A DNA stretch of 64,000 nucleotides from Flavobacteriales bacterium (GCA_020853105.1 JADYZM010000056.1:1-64000); one strand, 5' to 3'. Positions 43,276 through 52,715 are shown, counted from the first letter of the stretch. Notes: generated from the sequence alone by a model not told the origin. Program-made: numbers and translations.

Positions 43276-43767
43276 CTATAGCTCTTTTTGATAAGTCAAA
43301 ACATCTAGTGTTCTGCCGAATTTGACACCAATATTTTTAAGGTGTCCGCATTTAAGGTATCCGCATTTTTCAAATAACTTTATACTTTCTTTGTTTTCGG
43401 CAGTAATAACGGCGATTAAATTTTTAATGCCCTGTTCTTTGGCACATTTTTCCATAAAGTCTAGTACTGTTTTTCCGGTGTTTTTACCAGTAAAATCTGA
43501 TTTTAGATACAATGTAACTTCAGCAGAAATATCATAAGCTTCTTTTTTTCTAAACGGACTAATATAGCAAAATCCAATTGTTTCACCATCTGAAAGTATT
43601 AAATATGATTTGTAGATGAGATGATTAACATACAACATTTGCTCCATTTCAATTTCATCAACTTCATGCAAATGAAAAGTTGCTGTTGAGTGTTTTACGT
43701 AATAGTTGTAAATAGAAACAACTTGATTAAGATTGCTCTTTTGTACAGGCAAAAATGAAATTTCCAT
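43276..43767 (-). CDS. GNAT N-acetyltransferase (phosphinothricin acetyltransferase-like)
   Basis: A 163-residue protein with the GNAT fold. Evidence includes QVVSIYNYYVKHSTATFHLHEV near the N-terminus, GFCYISPFRKKEAYDISAEVTLYLKSDFTGKNTGKTVLDFM, the acetyl-CoA-binding region, and NLIAVITAENKESIKLFEKCGYLKCG at the end. The N-terminal layout is closest to phosphinothricin/methionine-sulfoximine acetyltransferases; substrate cannot be inferred. It follows the truncated RND adaptor gene by 47 nt, but there is no functional link. Confidence 0.88.
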   Translation of the reverse strand: MEISFLPVQKSNLNQVVSIYNYYVKHSTATFHLHEVDEIEMEQMLYVNHLIYKSYLILSDGETIGFCYISPFRKKEAYDISAEVTLYLKSDFTGKNTGKTVLDFMEKCAKEQGIKNLIAVITAENKESIKLFEKCGYLKCGHLKNIGVKFGRTLDVLTYQKEL

Positions 43768-43814
43768 ATTTGCAAATGTAATGCATTAACATTTATTCTT
43801 TAACTACCAATAAA

Positions 43815-44666
43815 CTATGGAATTATGTTAACGAAATAATTTTGCCCGACAATCAATTTTTTCTCATCTGCTGCTTGATCAAAATGACCATGAACTCTGA
43901 CGGTATTATCATCGTTGACTATATCGTTTATTAAATGGATTTTTCCTCTGATGGTGTCTGAATTATGAAGAATAAAAAAAGCTTGATTTAGTTGTATTTT
44001 CTGAATATCATTGGCAGAAATTTTCATTTCCATGTGAATATGACTTTTATCAATTACAGTCAACAAATGATTTTCTGAACTAACTCTTGAACCATTTTTA
44101 GCATTTAATATTACAACCACACCGTGTATTTTGCTTGTGATGTTTAATTTATTGCTAATTGAAGAAAGTACTTTTTCGCTGTCAAAACCAATGGCTTTAA
44201 TTTGCTCTCTTAATCCCATATAATTGGCTTGAGCGACTTCAAATTCTTTTTCGATGGTTTGAATTTCTTTTTCAGAAATAGCTTTATTGGAAAATAGAAT
44301 TCGGTTCCTTTCTACATTCTGTTTGTGCCAATCGAAATTTGCTTTTGCAGATTTGTATTCTTTTTGAAGGATTGCAAATTCGGGAGATTCTATTTCAAGC
44401 AAAGTTTCTCCTTTATTGACGTGTTGTCCTTCCAACACTTTTACATCAGCAATATATCCGTTTGCTTTTGCATAAATTTCAAAAATTTGATTTGGAGGAA
44501 TATCAACAACCCCAAAACATTCTATATATTTTGAGACGGGAGTTTCAACCACAACAGATGAAGTATCATTTTCTTTTGCTTCACTTTCTTCTATTCCTTC
44601 ATTTTGTTTATTTCCGCAGGAATATAATATAACTACTAGGAAAGATATATACATTACGTTTTTCAT
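43815..44666 (-). CDS. RND efflux periplasmic adaptor, apparently C-terminally short
   Basis: A 283-residue membrane fusion protein with a lipoprotein signal (VVILYSCGN, Cys about 17). The lipoyl-like half is seen in IPPNQIFEIYAKANGYIADV, followed by a helical hairpin (FAILQKEYKSAKANFDWHK... to about 155) and the beta-barrel segment HMEMKISANDIQKIQLNQAFF. The protein stops at KLIVGQNYFVNIIP. Adaptors of this family usually continue about 70-100 residues with the membrane-proximal domain. This form may be natural or truncated; only 47 nt separate it from the next gene, so no obvious pseudogene tail exists. It is 10 nt downstream of the CusA-TolC gene in one operon. Confidence 0.83.
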   Translation of the reverse strand: MKNVMYISFLVVILYSCGNKQNEGIEESEAKENDTSSVVVETPVSKYIECFGVVDIPPNQIFEIYAKANGYIADVKVLEGQHVNKGETLLEIESPEFAILQKEYKSAKANFDWHKQNVERNRILFSNKAISEKEIQTIEKEFEVAQANYMGLREQIKAIGFDSEKVLSSISNKLNITSKIHGVVVILNAKNGSRVSSENHLLTVIDKSHIHMEMKISANDIQKIQLNQAFFILHNSDTIRGKIHLINDIVNDDNTVRVHGHFDQAADEKKLIVGQNYFVNIIP

Positions 44667-44676
44667 TTCTTTAGAT

Positions 44677-47600
44677 TTAATTTGCTGTTAAAAAATTGTA
44701 TTTGATTATGTTTTGGTTGTATTGATTTATCATTTCCATTTCACCAATTGAACCATCTATTAATATTGAACAATATTTAATAAATTCAAAAGCATTGATT
44801 TCTCCTGTATTTAGCTTTTGTTGAAGATTTTTTATTCCTAAATTGTCATAATTAAGTTGATTTCCCTGTTTGAAATTCAACTTTTCAAACAATTGAATAT
44901 TTCTGACTATTATCTCTAATTCTTTGGTTAGTTGACGTTTAATATCGGACTGACTGGCTAGTGCAGCATCTATGTTTAACCGATTAAGGGCAATTTCTTT
45001 TCGATTTGCTCCAAAAATTAGTGGTATTGCCAACCCTCCTTTAATACCCTGATGACCTGAAACTTTGTCAAGCGTTTGATTAAAATAGCCAAGTTGAATA
45101 GTTGGTAGATTACCGGCTTTTAAAACTGCATTTTCTTGCTTTAGTAAGTTGATTTTCAGTTCATTTTCACTGTATAAAGTGGGGCTGAGTTCTAGTCCAG
45201 TTTGAACAGGAAGCACAACCATTAAAGTATCCTTAGGGACAGCTTTAATACGGGTTTGATACTCCAAATTTTGTTCAATATGCACCAATTGAGATGAATA
45301 GTGTTGAATTTTCTGTAGAATAGTGTTATTTAATTGTTTGATTATTAAAAAACCGGTATTGTCGATTTCTCCGGATTCTAAAACAAGTAGATTTTTCTTT
45401 TCAGATTCTACCAAAACTTCACTTACTTGAGTTAATATGTTCAATACATTTTTATTAAAAATCCAATTGTAATATTCTGAAGTTATGTTATACCTGATTT
45501 CTCGTTCAATAGATTTTGATTTTTGATTTGCAAAGTCTATTCCCAATTGAGCATGTCGTTTTTTTATACCGATACTCCAAGGTGAGCCAATGTCTTGCAT
45601 AACCTCAACATAAGTATCCATGGTCTTTCCGTCGTTTTGACCATATTGTACGCCTACTTGAAACGGTTGAATAGTATATGGGTTGTTCTTTTCATTTTCC
45701 CATTTCTTCAGTTCAAATGTATTGTTTTTAATAGAAATATTATTTTCAATTGATGCTTTGACAAAACTTTCCAAATCCGCCTTTTCTTGTCCAAAAATTG
45801 GATTAACAAAACACAAACCAGTGATTAGCAAGGTAGAAATGGATTTGAACCCTGATGGGATACTTTTTTTAGTGTTAAAAATTAAATAATAAAGAATAGG
45901 AAGGATAAACAATGTTAAAAATGTAGATGTGATTAATCCTCCGATAACAACAGTAGCAAGTGGTCGTTGAACTTCAGCTCCATTTGATGTGGCAAGAGCC
46001 ATAGGTAAAAACCCGATTGACGCCACCAAAGCGGTCATCAATACAGGACGTAAACGAGTACCGGTTCCGGTAATAATCAATTCTTTAATATCGCTAATGT
46101 TTAATTTTTCTCTAAGTCGTATAAATTCACTGATTAGAACAATTCCGTTGAGTACCGCTACTCCAAAAAGGGCAATAAATCCAATAGCTGCTGAGATACT
46201 AAAAGGCATTCCCCTTAACAACAAAGAAAAAATACCTCCGATAGTCGCCAGTGGCACTGCCATAAATATGATTAACGATTCTTTTGTTTTCTTAAAAGCA
46301 ATAAATAATAGGACCAGAATACTTAACAATGTAACCGGAACAACAAGTTTTAATCTATCTATTGCATTTTGTAAGTTTTCAAACTGACCGCCATATTTTA
46401 ATGTGTATCCCGGTGGTAGTCCCAATTCAGAATCAAGTTTATTTTGAATCTCACCAACAAATGAAGCTACATCTCTGTCCCTTACGTTAACACCAATTGT
46501 TATTCTTCTTTTAGCATCTTCTCTGGATATTTGCATAGGAGCAATTGATTCTTTGATATCGGCAACTTCTGATAAAGGAATGTGTTTGCCATTGGCTTTT
46601 GCAACCATTAATTTTGCTAAAGATAAATTTTGAATACTCAATGAGTCCAAGCGTACAACTAAGTCAAAGTGCCTTTCGTTTTCAAAAACTAAACCTGTAT
46701 TGGCTCCTCCGTAAGCTGCTTGAATGGTTTTATTAACATCATCAACATTTACTTGGTGTAATGCCAATTTATTTCTATTTATTACAACACTCAATTGTTT
46801 TAATCCTTCAGTCTGTTCAACTTTAACATCACCAATTCCATTGATATTTTTAATGATATGTGCTGTTTTATCAGCTAATGTTTTGAGTTGTTTTACATCT
46901 TCACCAAAAATTTGAATTGCAATATCGGTTTTTGCTCCGGTCATCAGTTCATTAAATCGTAATTGAATGGGCTGGCTAAACTCAAAAGAGGTTTTTTCGA
47001 TGACTGAAAGTTTTTCTTTTATTTTAGAAACTAATTCTTCTCGAGTAGTTGCATTTTCCCATTCTTCTTTTTCTTTTAATAAAATCATGACATCAGCATC
47101 TTCAATTGCCATTGGGTCGGTTGGCACTTCGGCAGTTCCAATTTTAGATACAACATGAATTATTTCACTGAAGTTTTGTTTTAATAGTTGTTCTGCTTTT
47201 GTTGTTGTTTCAATACTTTTTTCCAGTGAACTTCCCGGTTCAACAGACATTTGCATTGCCAAATCGCCTTCTTCCAATGTAGGAATAAACTCTGACCCCA
47301 TAAATGAAAAAGAAATGATGGAAACAATAAAAATAAGAAGAGTTGTTACTAAAACTTTTTTAGGATGGTTGAGGGCTTTTGTAAGTAACGGCAAATAACC
47401 TTGTTGTATTTTATTTGAAATTTTATCAGAAAATGTATTGTTGTTGCTGATATGTTTTTTTAGTGCCAACGATGAAACTACAGGCACATAAGTAACCGAC
47501 AATAGAAGGGAGCCAATTATTGCAAAACTCACGGTTTGAGCCATAGGCAAAAATGTTTTGCCCTCAATTCCTTCAAGCGTAAAAATTGGAATAAAAACAA

Positions 47601-48966
47601 CCAGAATTATCAATACTCCAAATGAGGCAGAACTATATATTTGACTCGATGACTGATGAATTTCATGGTTCATTTGTCCTTGAGAAAGGGTATTTCCTTT
47701 GTGTTTACTGTGTAAAGTATGTAAAATCCCCTCTACAATTATTACAGCTCCGTCAACTACAATTCCAAAATCTATTGCTCCTAATGACATCAAGTTTGCT
47801 GAAACATCAAAATAATTCATCAGTATAATAGCAAATAACATTGAAAGTGGAATTACTGAAGAAACAATTAACCCAGCTCTAAAGTTTCCTAATATCAATA
47901 CCAACACAAAAATTACAATCAGTCCGCCTTCAATAAGGTTTTTTGTAACGGTATTGATGGTTTTGCTCACCAATTTTGACCTGTCTAAGTATGGATAAAT
48001 CTCTAATCCCTCTGGCATTGACTTTTGAATTTGTTTCATTCGTTCAGATACATTTTTAACAGCATCTGATGAATTGGCTCCTTTTAACATCAGAGTTATT
48101 CCTCCTACAACTTCACCTTTACCGTCCATAGTTATTGCTCCGTAGCGTTTTGAGCTACCAAACCTCACTTTTGCAATATCTTTTATTTTTACAGGGACTG
48201 TTTCGTTTTTAACAATGATGTTTTCAATATCTTCGATGGATTCAACTCTACCCTCGGTTCTGATGTAAAATGCGAAATTGTCACGCTCAATATAACTTCC
48301 TCCACTATTATTGTTATTGTCCCTTAAAGCATGTTCTACTTCACTGATAGTTATATTGTATGACAACATTTGTAGAGGATTTACACCCACTTCATATTGC
48401 TTAACTTGTCCGCCAAAACTGCTAACTTCACTAATCCCTTGTATGCCGGCAAGTTGACGTTTTATTATCCAGTCTTGAATGCTTCTGAGTTCAGTGGTAC
48501 TGTATTTTTTTTCGTATCCCGATTTTACTTGAATAATGTATTGATATATTTCTCCAAGTCCTGTTGTTATGGGCATCATTTGCGGAATTCCAAATTCAGT
48601 AGGAATTTCGTCCTTTACAATCATTAATTGTTCAGCAACTAATTGTCTGGCTTTTAAATTATCAAAATCATCTGAAAAAACTACTGTAACAACTGATAAT
48701 CCATATCTGGATACGCTGCGAACTTCTTTAACGTTTTGAATATTTGATAACGACACCTCAACCGGAAAAGTGATGAATTTTTCTATTTCTTCTGCAGCTA
48801 AATTAGGGGAGGTGGTTACAATTTGTACTTGATTATTTGTAATGTCAGGAACTGCGTCAATAGCAATCTGTCGCAGAGAAATAATTCCCGCCAATATTAA
48901 TGCTGCAATCATCAGCAACACCAATGCTTTATTCTTTAATGAAAAAGCAATTATTTTTTCAAACAT
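44677..48966 (-). CDS. CusA/CzcA heavy-metal RND pump fused to a TolC-like outer-membrane domain
   Basis: A 1429-residue protein. Residues 1 to about 1030 form a metal RND pump: MFEKIIAFSLKNKALVLLMI at the start, NQVQIVTTSPNLAAEEIEKF, membrane segments including MSLGAIDFGIVVDGAVIIVEG (the charged D-x-x-x-D site), PLSMLFAIILMN and GTGTRLRPVLMTALVASIGF. After about residue 1045 there is a signal-peptide-like segment (STLLITGLCFVNPIFGQEKAD) then about 380 residues of TolC-type helical hairpins (SIKNNTFELKKWENEKNN, LLKQENAVLKAGNLPTIQLG). Thus two of the three tripartite-pump components are one chain. Substrate is likely a divalent or monovalent heavy metal. It follows a small membrane protein gene and precedes the adaptor. 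Confidence 0.94.
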   Translation of the reverse strand: MFEKIIAFSLKNKALVLLMIAALILAGIISLRQIAIDAVPDITNNQVQIVTTSPNLAAEEIEKFITFPVEVSLSNIQNVKEVRSVSRYGLSVVTVVFSDDFDNLKARQLVAEQLMIVKDEIPTEFGIPQMMPITTGLGEIYQYIIQVKSGYEKKYSTTELRSIQDWIIKRQLAGIQGISEVSSFGGQVKQYEVGVNPLQMLSYNITISEVEHALRDNNNNSGGSYIERDNFAFYIRTEGRVESIEDIENIIVKNETVPVKIKDIAKVRFGSSKRYGAITMDGKGEVVGGITLMLKGANSSDAVKNVSERMKQIQKSMPEGLEIYPYLDRSKLVSKTINTVTKNLIEGGLIVIFVLVLILGNFRAGLIVSSVIPLSMLFAIILMNYFDVSANLMSLGAIDFGIVVDGAVIIVEGILHTLHSKHKGNTLSQGQMNHEIHQSSSQIYSSASFGVLIILVVFIPIFTLEGIEGKTFLPMAQTVSFAIIGSLLLSVTYVPVVSSLALKKHISNNNTFSDKISNKIQQGYLPLLTKALNHPKKVLVTTLLIFIVSIISFSFMGSEFIPTLEEGDLAMQMSVEPGSSLEKSIETTTKAEQLLKQNFSEIIHVVSKIGTAEVPTDPMAIEDADVMILLKEKEEWENATTREELVSKIKEKLSVIEKTSFEFSQPIQLRFNELMTGAKTDIAIQIFGEDVKQLKTLADKTAHIIKNINGIGDVKVEQTEGLKQLSVVINRNKLALHQVNVDDVNKTIQAAYGGANTGLVFENERHFDLVVRLDSLSIQNLSLAKLMVAKANGKHIPLSEVADIKESIAPMQISREDAKRRITIGVNVRDRDVASFVGEIQNKLDSELGLPPGYTLKYGGQFENLQNAIDRLKLVVPVTLLSILVLLFIAFKKTKESLIIFMAVPLATIGGIFSLLLRGMPFSISAAIGFIALFGVAVLNGIVLISEFIRLREKLNISDIKELIITGTGTRLRPVLMTALVASIGFLPMALATSNGAEVQRPLATVVIGGLITSTFLTLFILPILYYLIFNTKKSIPSGFKSISTLLITGLCFVNPIFGQEKADLESFVKASIENNISIKNNTFELKKWENEKNNPYTIQPFQVGVQYGQNDGKTMDTYVEVMQDIGSPWSIGIKKRHAQLGIDFANQKSKSIEREIRYNITSEYYNWIFNKNVLNILTQVSEVLVESEKKNLLVLESGEIDNTGFLIIKQLNNTILQKIQHYSSQLVHIEQNLEYQTRIKAVPKDTLMVVLPVQTGLELSPTLYSENELKINLLKQENAVLKAGNLPTIQLGYFNQTLDKVSGHQGIKGGLAIPLIFGANRKEIALNRLNIDAALASQSDIKRQLTKELEIIVRNIQLFEKLNFKQGNQLNYDNLGIKNLQQKLNTGEINAFEFIKYCSILIDGSIGEMEMINQYNQNIIKYNFLTAN

Positions 48967-49000
48967 GTGATTTTGATTTCTTTTAACTTATTATAATATT

Positions 49001-49408
49001 TTACTTGAAAATAATATAAGTTAAAGGTGGAGGTCGAACTCCAATCGAATTGAAAAATCCTGAAAATGTAGGAGAAGTATTAAAATTTGATTTGTATTGT
49101 TTTATTGGAATTATTTTTTCTATTTCTCCGAAATTAAAATCAAAGAAAGTATCGAAGGAAAATAGATTAATAAAATCTACATTGTTTTCAAAACTGCTCC
49201 TAACAATAAAGTTTTCCATATCGCCCTCATCAGTATATTCATGAAATAGATAGGAGAGAAAATCAAAAAAAGAACTATTTTCTGATTTGTGAATGGATAT
49301 GTCTTGGTTTAAAGTAGCTTGAGATTCATGAACATGAGAAATAAGGGCATGTGCCAACACAAAAAGCATTGCCACAGTTATAAAAAAATATTTTAAAAAC
49401 CTGAACAC
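49001..49408 (-). CDS. Small exported protein at the head of the metal-efflux operon
   Basis: A 135-residue protein. The chosen start is GTG at 49408, which gives a good N-terminal signal or anchor (FRFLKYFFITVAMLFVLAHALISHVHES). The mature part is acidic with many Phe and Asn residues (DFLSYLFHEYTDEGDMENF, FDTFFDFNFGEIEKIIP) and ends GFFNSIGVRPPPL. HVHES could coordinate metal, and similar small proteins appear beside CusA-type genes in Bacteroidota, but no function is established. It is 34 nt upstream of the pump gene on the same strand and is likely its leader gene. Confidence 0.62.
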   Translation of the reverse strand: MFRFLKYFFITVAMLFVLAHALISHVHESQATLNQDISIHKSENSSFFDFLSYLFHEYTDEGDMENFIVRSSFENNVDFINLFSFDTFFDFNFGEIEKIIPIKQYKSNFNTSPTFSGFFNSIGVRPPPLTYIIFK

Positions 49409-49426
49409 AATTGCAAAGGTAATAAA

Positions 49427-50224
49427 TTATGAGTTATCACCATCGAGTAATCCCCCTAATCCACCGAGTATGCTGCCTTCTCCTTTTCTAGAACCTCCCA
49501 AACTAGGTGCAGAAGCAACAATTCTATTTGCAAGTCTGCTAAACGGAAGTGATTGAATCCACACCTTGCCAGGACCGGTTAGTGAAGCAAAGAAAACTCC
49601 TTCACCACCAAATAGGGTATTTTTTATTCCGCCAACAAATTCAATGTCATAATTAACATCTCGGGTAAGTGCAACCAAACAACCTGTGTCAACATGTAAT
49701 TTCTCCCCCGCTTGTAAAGTTTTTTCAATGATAGTACCACCTGCATGAACAAAAGCCAACCCGTCACCTTCTAGCTTTTGCATAATAAATCCTTCGCCAC
49801 CAAAAAGACCTGTTCCAATTTTCTTTTGAAATTCTATTCCTACCGCAACTCCCTTTGCTGCACATAAAAAGGAATCTTTTTGGCAAATTATTTTACCCTG
49901 ATATTGGGTTAAATCAAATGGAACAATTTTTCCGGGAAAAGGAGCGGCAAAAACTACGTGTTTTTTTCCTTGTCCGATGTGAGTATATGCCGTAAGAAAC
50001 AGACTTTCTCCGGTAAGTAATCGTTTTCCTGCAGAAAAAATCTTTCCAAAAACTCCGGAATCTTGATTGGTTCCGTCGCCAAAAATAGTTTGCATACTCA
50101 CTTCGGAGTCTTTCATCATCAAACTACCGGCTTCAGCAATAACTGCTTCCTGTGGGTCGAGTTCTATTTCAACACATTGCATATCGTCACCGATAATTTT
50201 ATAATCTATTTCGTTTGTATTCAT
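49427..50224 (-). CDS. AIM24/TIGR00266 family protein
   Basis: A 265-residue protein matching the TIGR00266 (AIM24-like) family: YKIIGDDMQCVEIELDPQEAVIAEAGSLMMKD near the N-terminus, then repeated beta-prism-like strands (TAYTHIGQGKKHVVFAAPFPG, GFIMQKLEGDGLAFVHAGG, TGCLVALTRDVNYDIEFVG, GEGVFFASLTGPGKVWIQSLPF) and a Gly-rich end (GSILGGLGGLLDGDNS). No signal peptide is seen. The family is widespread with a role in bacteria unknown; the mitochondrial relative affects inner-membrane structure. It is 3 nt downstream of the TerC gene and probably co-transcribed with it. Confidence 0.88.
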   Translation of the reverse strand: MNTNEIDYKIIGDDMQCVEIELDPQEAVIAEAGSLMMKDSEVSMQTIFGDGTNQDSGVFGKIFSAGKRLLTGESLFLTAYTHIGQGKKHVVFAAPFPGKIVPFDLTQYQGKIICQKDSFLCAAKGVAVGIEFQKKIGTGLFGGEGFIMQKLEGDGLAFVHAGGTIIEKTLQAGEKLHVDTGCLVALTRDVNYDIEFVGGIKNTLFGGEGVFFASLTGPGKVWIQSLPFSRLANRIVASAPSLGGSRKGEGSILGGLGGLLDGDNS

Positions 50225-50227
50225 GGT

Positions 50228-51028
50228 TTATTTTTTATGTTTTTTTGTTTTAGGATAGTTAAAAAATATGTTTGTTAAAATGGGAATAAAAAATACCGAA
50301 GCTGTAATTAGTGAAACTCCCGCATCTGCATAATGACTGGTCAATACTTTTGTTATGGCGGATTCGGGATAGAAATGTTCAAAAATAGAGAATGAAAGTT
50401 TTGTTCCTAAAATAGCAATTACAATAAATGCGGCAGTTTCTAAAAAGGGATATTTGTTCATTAGCTGGACAAACCATTGAGCAATAAATCGCATGGCTAA
50501 AATACCTATAAAAACTCCTATCCATACCAATACAATATTGGGAGTAAATGCAACTGCGGCAAAAACGTTATCTATCGAAAATGCTACGTCCATTAATTCA
50601 ACAAGAACAACAGTAGCCCAAAAATTTCCTATTGATCCAACAGTTACGCGATAAAACCAATTGCTTTTTTTATCTAATACGTCGTCTTTTTTACTTTTTG
50701 TTTGCTTACCTTTCCAATAATCATATACCAGATATAGCAAGTAAACACCTCCTAGTGGTTTTAGCCACCATATTTGAATTAATATGGAAGCAAAAAGCAT
50801 GGCTAACCCTCTAAAAATATAAGCTCCCCAGATACCATATTTCAAAGCCTTTACTCGTTGATTTTCAGGTAAATCACGAACCATTGTTGCTAAAACGGCT
50901 GCATTATCAACCGACAGTAAACTTTCAATTAAGATAAGGTTTCCAATAACAGCAAGAGAGGTGTAGGGGTTGTTAATAATATCTTCTATAAAATGATGTT
51001 CTGAAAAGTATTGAATTAAATCCCCCAT
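50228..51028 (-). CDS. TerC family integral membrane protein
   Basis: A 266-residue protein with about seven hydrophobic helices. The typical TerC charged motifs are visible: IESLLSVDNAAVLATMVRDLP (near residue 35), IFRGLAMLFASILIQIWWLKP, LVELMDVAFSIDNVFAAVAF and an ending that is rich in basic residues (NYPKTKKHKK). The family is linked to tellurite resistance, manganese or other metal export, and membrane protein stress. Substrate cannot be read here. It is the first gene of the pair with AIM24 and divergent from the methyltransferase gene. Confidence 0.9.
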   Translation of the reverse strand: MGDLIQYFSEHHFIEDIINNPYTSLAVIGNLILIESLLSVDNAAVLATMVRDLPENQRVKALKYGIWGAYIFRGLAMLFASILIQIWWLKPLGGVYLLYLVYDYWKGKQTKSKKDDVLDKKSNWFYRVTVGSIGNFWATVVLVELMDVAFSIDNVFAAVAFTPNIVLVWIGVFIGILAMRFIAQWFVQLMNKYPFLETAAFIVIAILGTKLSFSIFEHFYPESAITKVLTSHYADAGVSLITASVFFIPILTNIFFNYPKTKKHKK

Positions 51029-51050
51029 TATTTATTTGTCTGTTGTTTGA

Positions 51051-51080
51051 TTTGACTATTAACGTTTACTTGTATTTTTG
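51051..51080 (+). promoter_or_regulatory. Promoter of the methyltransferase gene
   Basis: TTTG (51051-51054), 18 nt, TATTTTTG (51073-51080): both elements are perfect and the spacing equals that in front of the FtsE-type gene. The predicted start near 51087 leaves a leader of about 30 nt to the ATG at 51117. Confidence 0.65.
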
Positions 51081-51116
51081 TTAACTCAAAAATACAGAAA
51101 TTAATACCTCAAAGAT

Positions 51117-52268
51117 ATGGGTGATTTGAAATTATTTTTAAATAAAGTTTCTAACTCCTTTGTAGAAAAGAGATTGGTTAAAATTACCCTAAGCAAACCA
51201 GTATTAAAAAGTGCTCAATTGTTGAACGTTTACATCAGACCCGTTGAAGTAAAAGGAGAAATAATGTTGTCTTTTACGTATCACAACAAAACCAATGATC
51301 AAGTAAAAAACTATTCAATAAATCAAGCTCTTGAGCAGCTTGAAAGTATGATGGAAAAGCTATTTAAAAATGCCGTGATTTTCACTTTAGATGAAGATTT
51401 TACTGTTCAATTTTCAAAAAAGGGAAAGTCAATATGCAGAACATCAGCTCCTAGTTTTAGTACTACTATATCTTCTCAACATAACAAACAGAAAACAAGT
51501 AAAGTTTCACACGGTAAGTATTTGAATACAATCGGGATTACTAATGAAAATGGTATGGTAATTCCAAAAATGGCTGATAAGTATAAACAAATCAATAAAT
51601 ATATTGAAATAGTTGAAAGTTTGATTAAAGATATATCCCTTAAAAAAAAGCTTTATGTTGTTGATATGGGCTCAGGAAAAGGATATTTAACTTTTGCCTT
51701 GTATGATTATTTAGTAAATCAATTGAATATTGAAGCGAGAATTACAGGTGTGGAAACCCGACAAGAATTGGTTGATTTTTGTAATCAAACTGCTAAAGAA
51801 TGCGAGTTTGAAAATTTAAAGTTTGAGCACGCGTCCATTCAAGAATTTAATCCTCAACATATTGATATTTTAATTGCTCTTCATGCTTGTGATACAGCGA
51901 CTGACGATGCACTATTTAAAGGAATTCAACACAAAGCTCAATTGATTATTACCGCTCCATGCTGCCACAAGCAAATTCGCCAACAGTTAAAAGGGAAAGA
52001 CCCGGTAAATCCGATAATGAAATATGGAATTTTTAAAGAGCGACAGTATGAAATGGTTACAGATACGCTACGTGCTTTAATTCTTGAAAAGAATCAATAC
52101 GACTCTCATATTTTTGAGTTTGTATCTAATGAACATACCCGTAAAAATGTGATGCTTATTGGAAAAAAAACCAACAAAAAGCACGACTTAGAAGCGATTG
52201 AACAGAAAATCAAGGCACTTAAAAATTCCTTTGGAATATCTCAGCACTATTTGGAAACGTTGATTTAA
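51117..52268 (+). CDS. SAM-dependent methyltransferase of the class I fold
   Basis: A 383-residue protein. A less conserved N-terminal region of about 150 residues precedes a class I methyltransferase domain with KLYVVDMGSGKGYLTFALYDYL (SAM-binding glycine loop, about residue 180), RITGVETRQELVDFC, FEHASIQEF, DILIALHACDTATDDALFKG and ITAPCCHKQIRQQL. The ALHACD and PCCHK signatures resemble a methyltransferase family (PF13679-type) that includes uncharacterised Bacteroidota members. Substrate unknown, possibly RNA or a small molecule. It overlaps the convergent UspA gene by 4 nt. Confidence 0.85.
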   Translation: MGDLKLFLNKVSNSFVEKRLVKITLSKPVLKSAQLLNVYIRPVEVKGEIMLSFTYHNKTNDQVKNYSINQALEQLESMMEKLFKNAVIFTLDEDFTVQFSKKGKSICRTSAPSFSTTISSQHNKQKTSKVSHGKYLNTIGITNENGMVIPKMADKYKQINKYIEIVESLIKDISLKKKLYVVDMGSGKGYLTFALYDYLVNQLNIEARITGVETRQELVDFCNQTAKECEFENLKFEHASIQEFNPQHIDILIALHACDTATDDALFKGIQHKAQLIITAPCCHKQIRQQLKGKDPVNPIMKYGIFKERQYEMVTDTLRALILEKNQYDSHIFEFVSNEHTRKNVMLIGKKTNKKHDLEAIEQKIKALKNSFGISQHYLETLI

Positions 52269-52702
52269 TCCTTTAGAGGTACAACAAGCACAGGAACATT
52301 TGAAAATTCCAACAACGACTCGTCTGTGCTTACCATAAAGGTTTTAAAGAAAAATCCGCGTTTATTTTTTCCGATAACTATTAAATCAATTTTGAGTTTT
52401 TGAGTAAGATTTACAATGGTTTCAATTGTTGTTCCTTGAACCAATAGTCCTTCAGCTTCTATATTTTTTCTTTTTAATACGTCAGCAAACTCTTGAAGTT
52501 GCTTGTGTTCTTTTCGTAAATCTTTTGCTAATACATCTCTAATGTATTGAGGGCCAACATCTAAACCGATAAAATCCGGTTCTGGAGCTGCTACATGAAC
52601 TATCCATAATTTTGAGCCAAATTTTGCAGCTATTTCTGAGGCTTTATCGATTAAAAATTGACCTTTTTCTTCGAAATCAATAGTTACCAGTATATTTTTC
52701 AT
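52265..52702 (-). CDS. Universal stress protein (UspA family)
   Basis: A 145-residue protein with the UspA alpha/beta fold: MKNILVTIDFEEKGQFLIDKASEIA at the start, LWIVHVAAPEPDFIGLDVGP, AEGLLVQGTTIETIVNLTQ and KIDLIVIGKNKRGFFFKTFMVSTDESLLEFSNVPVLVVP. The G-x2-G-x9-G-(S/T) ATP-binding pattern is not clear, so it may not bind ATP. It is 13 nt downstream of the acyl-CoA carboxylase gene and probably co-transcribed with it. Role in stress tolerance is known for the family in general. Confidence 0.9.
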   Translation of the reverse strand: MKNILVTIDFEEKGQFLIDKASEIAAKFGSKLWIVHVAAPEPDFIGLDVGPQYIRDVLAKDLRKEHKQLQEFADVLKRKNIEAEGLLVQGTTIETIVNLTQKLKIDLIVIGKNKRGFFFKTFMVSTDESLLEFSNVPVLVVPLKD

Positions 52703-52715
52703 GTTGTTGAATTTA

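Noticed and set aside
45989-46387. Plus-strand open frame of 132 codons inside the pump gene
   Set aside because: Antisense shadow of a conserved RND region, with no start signal or family match.
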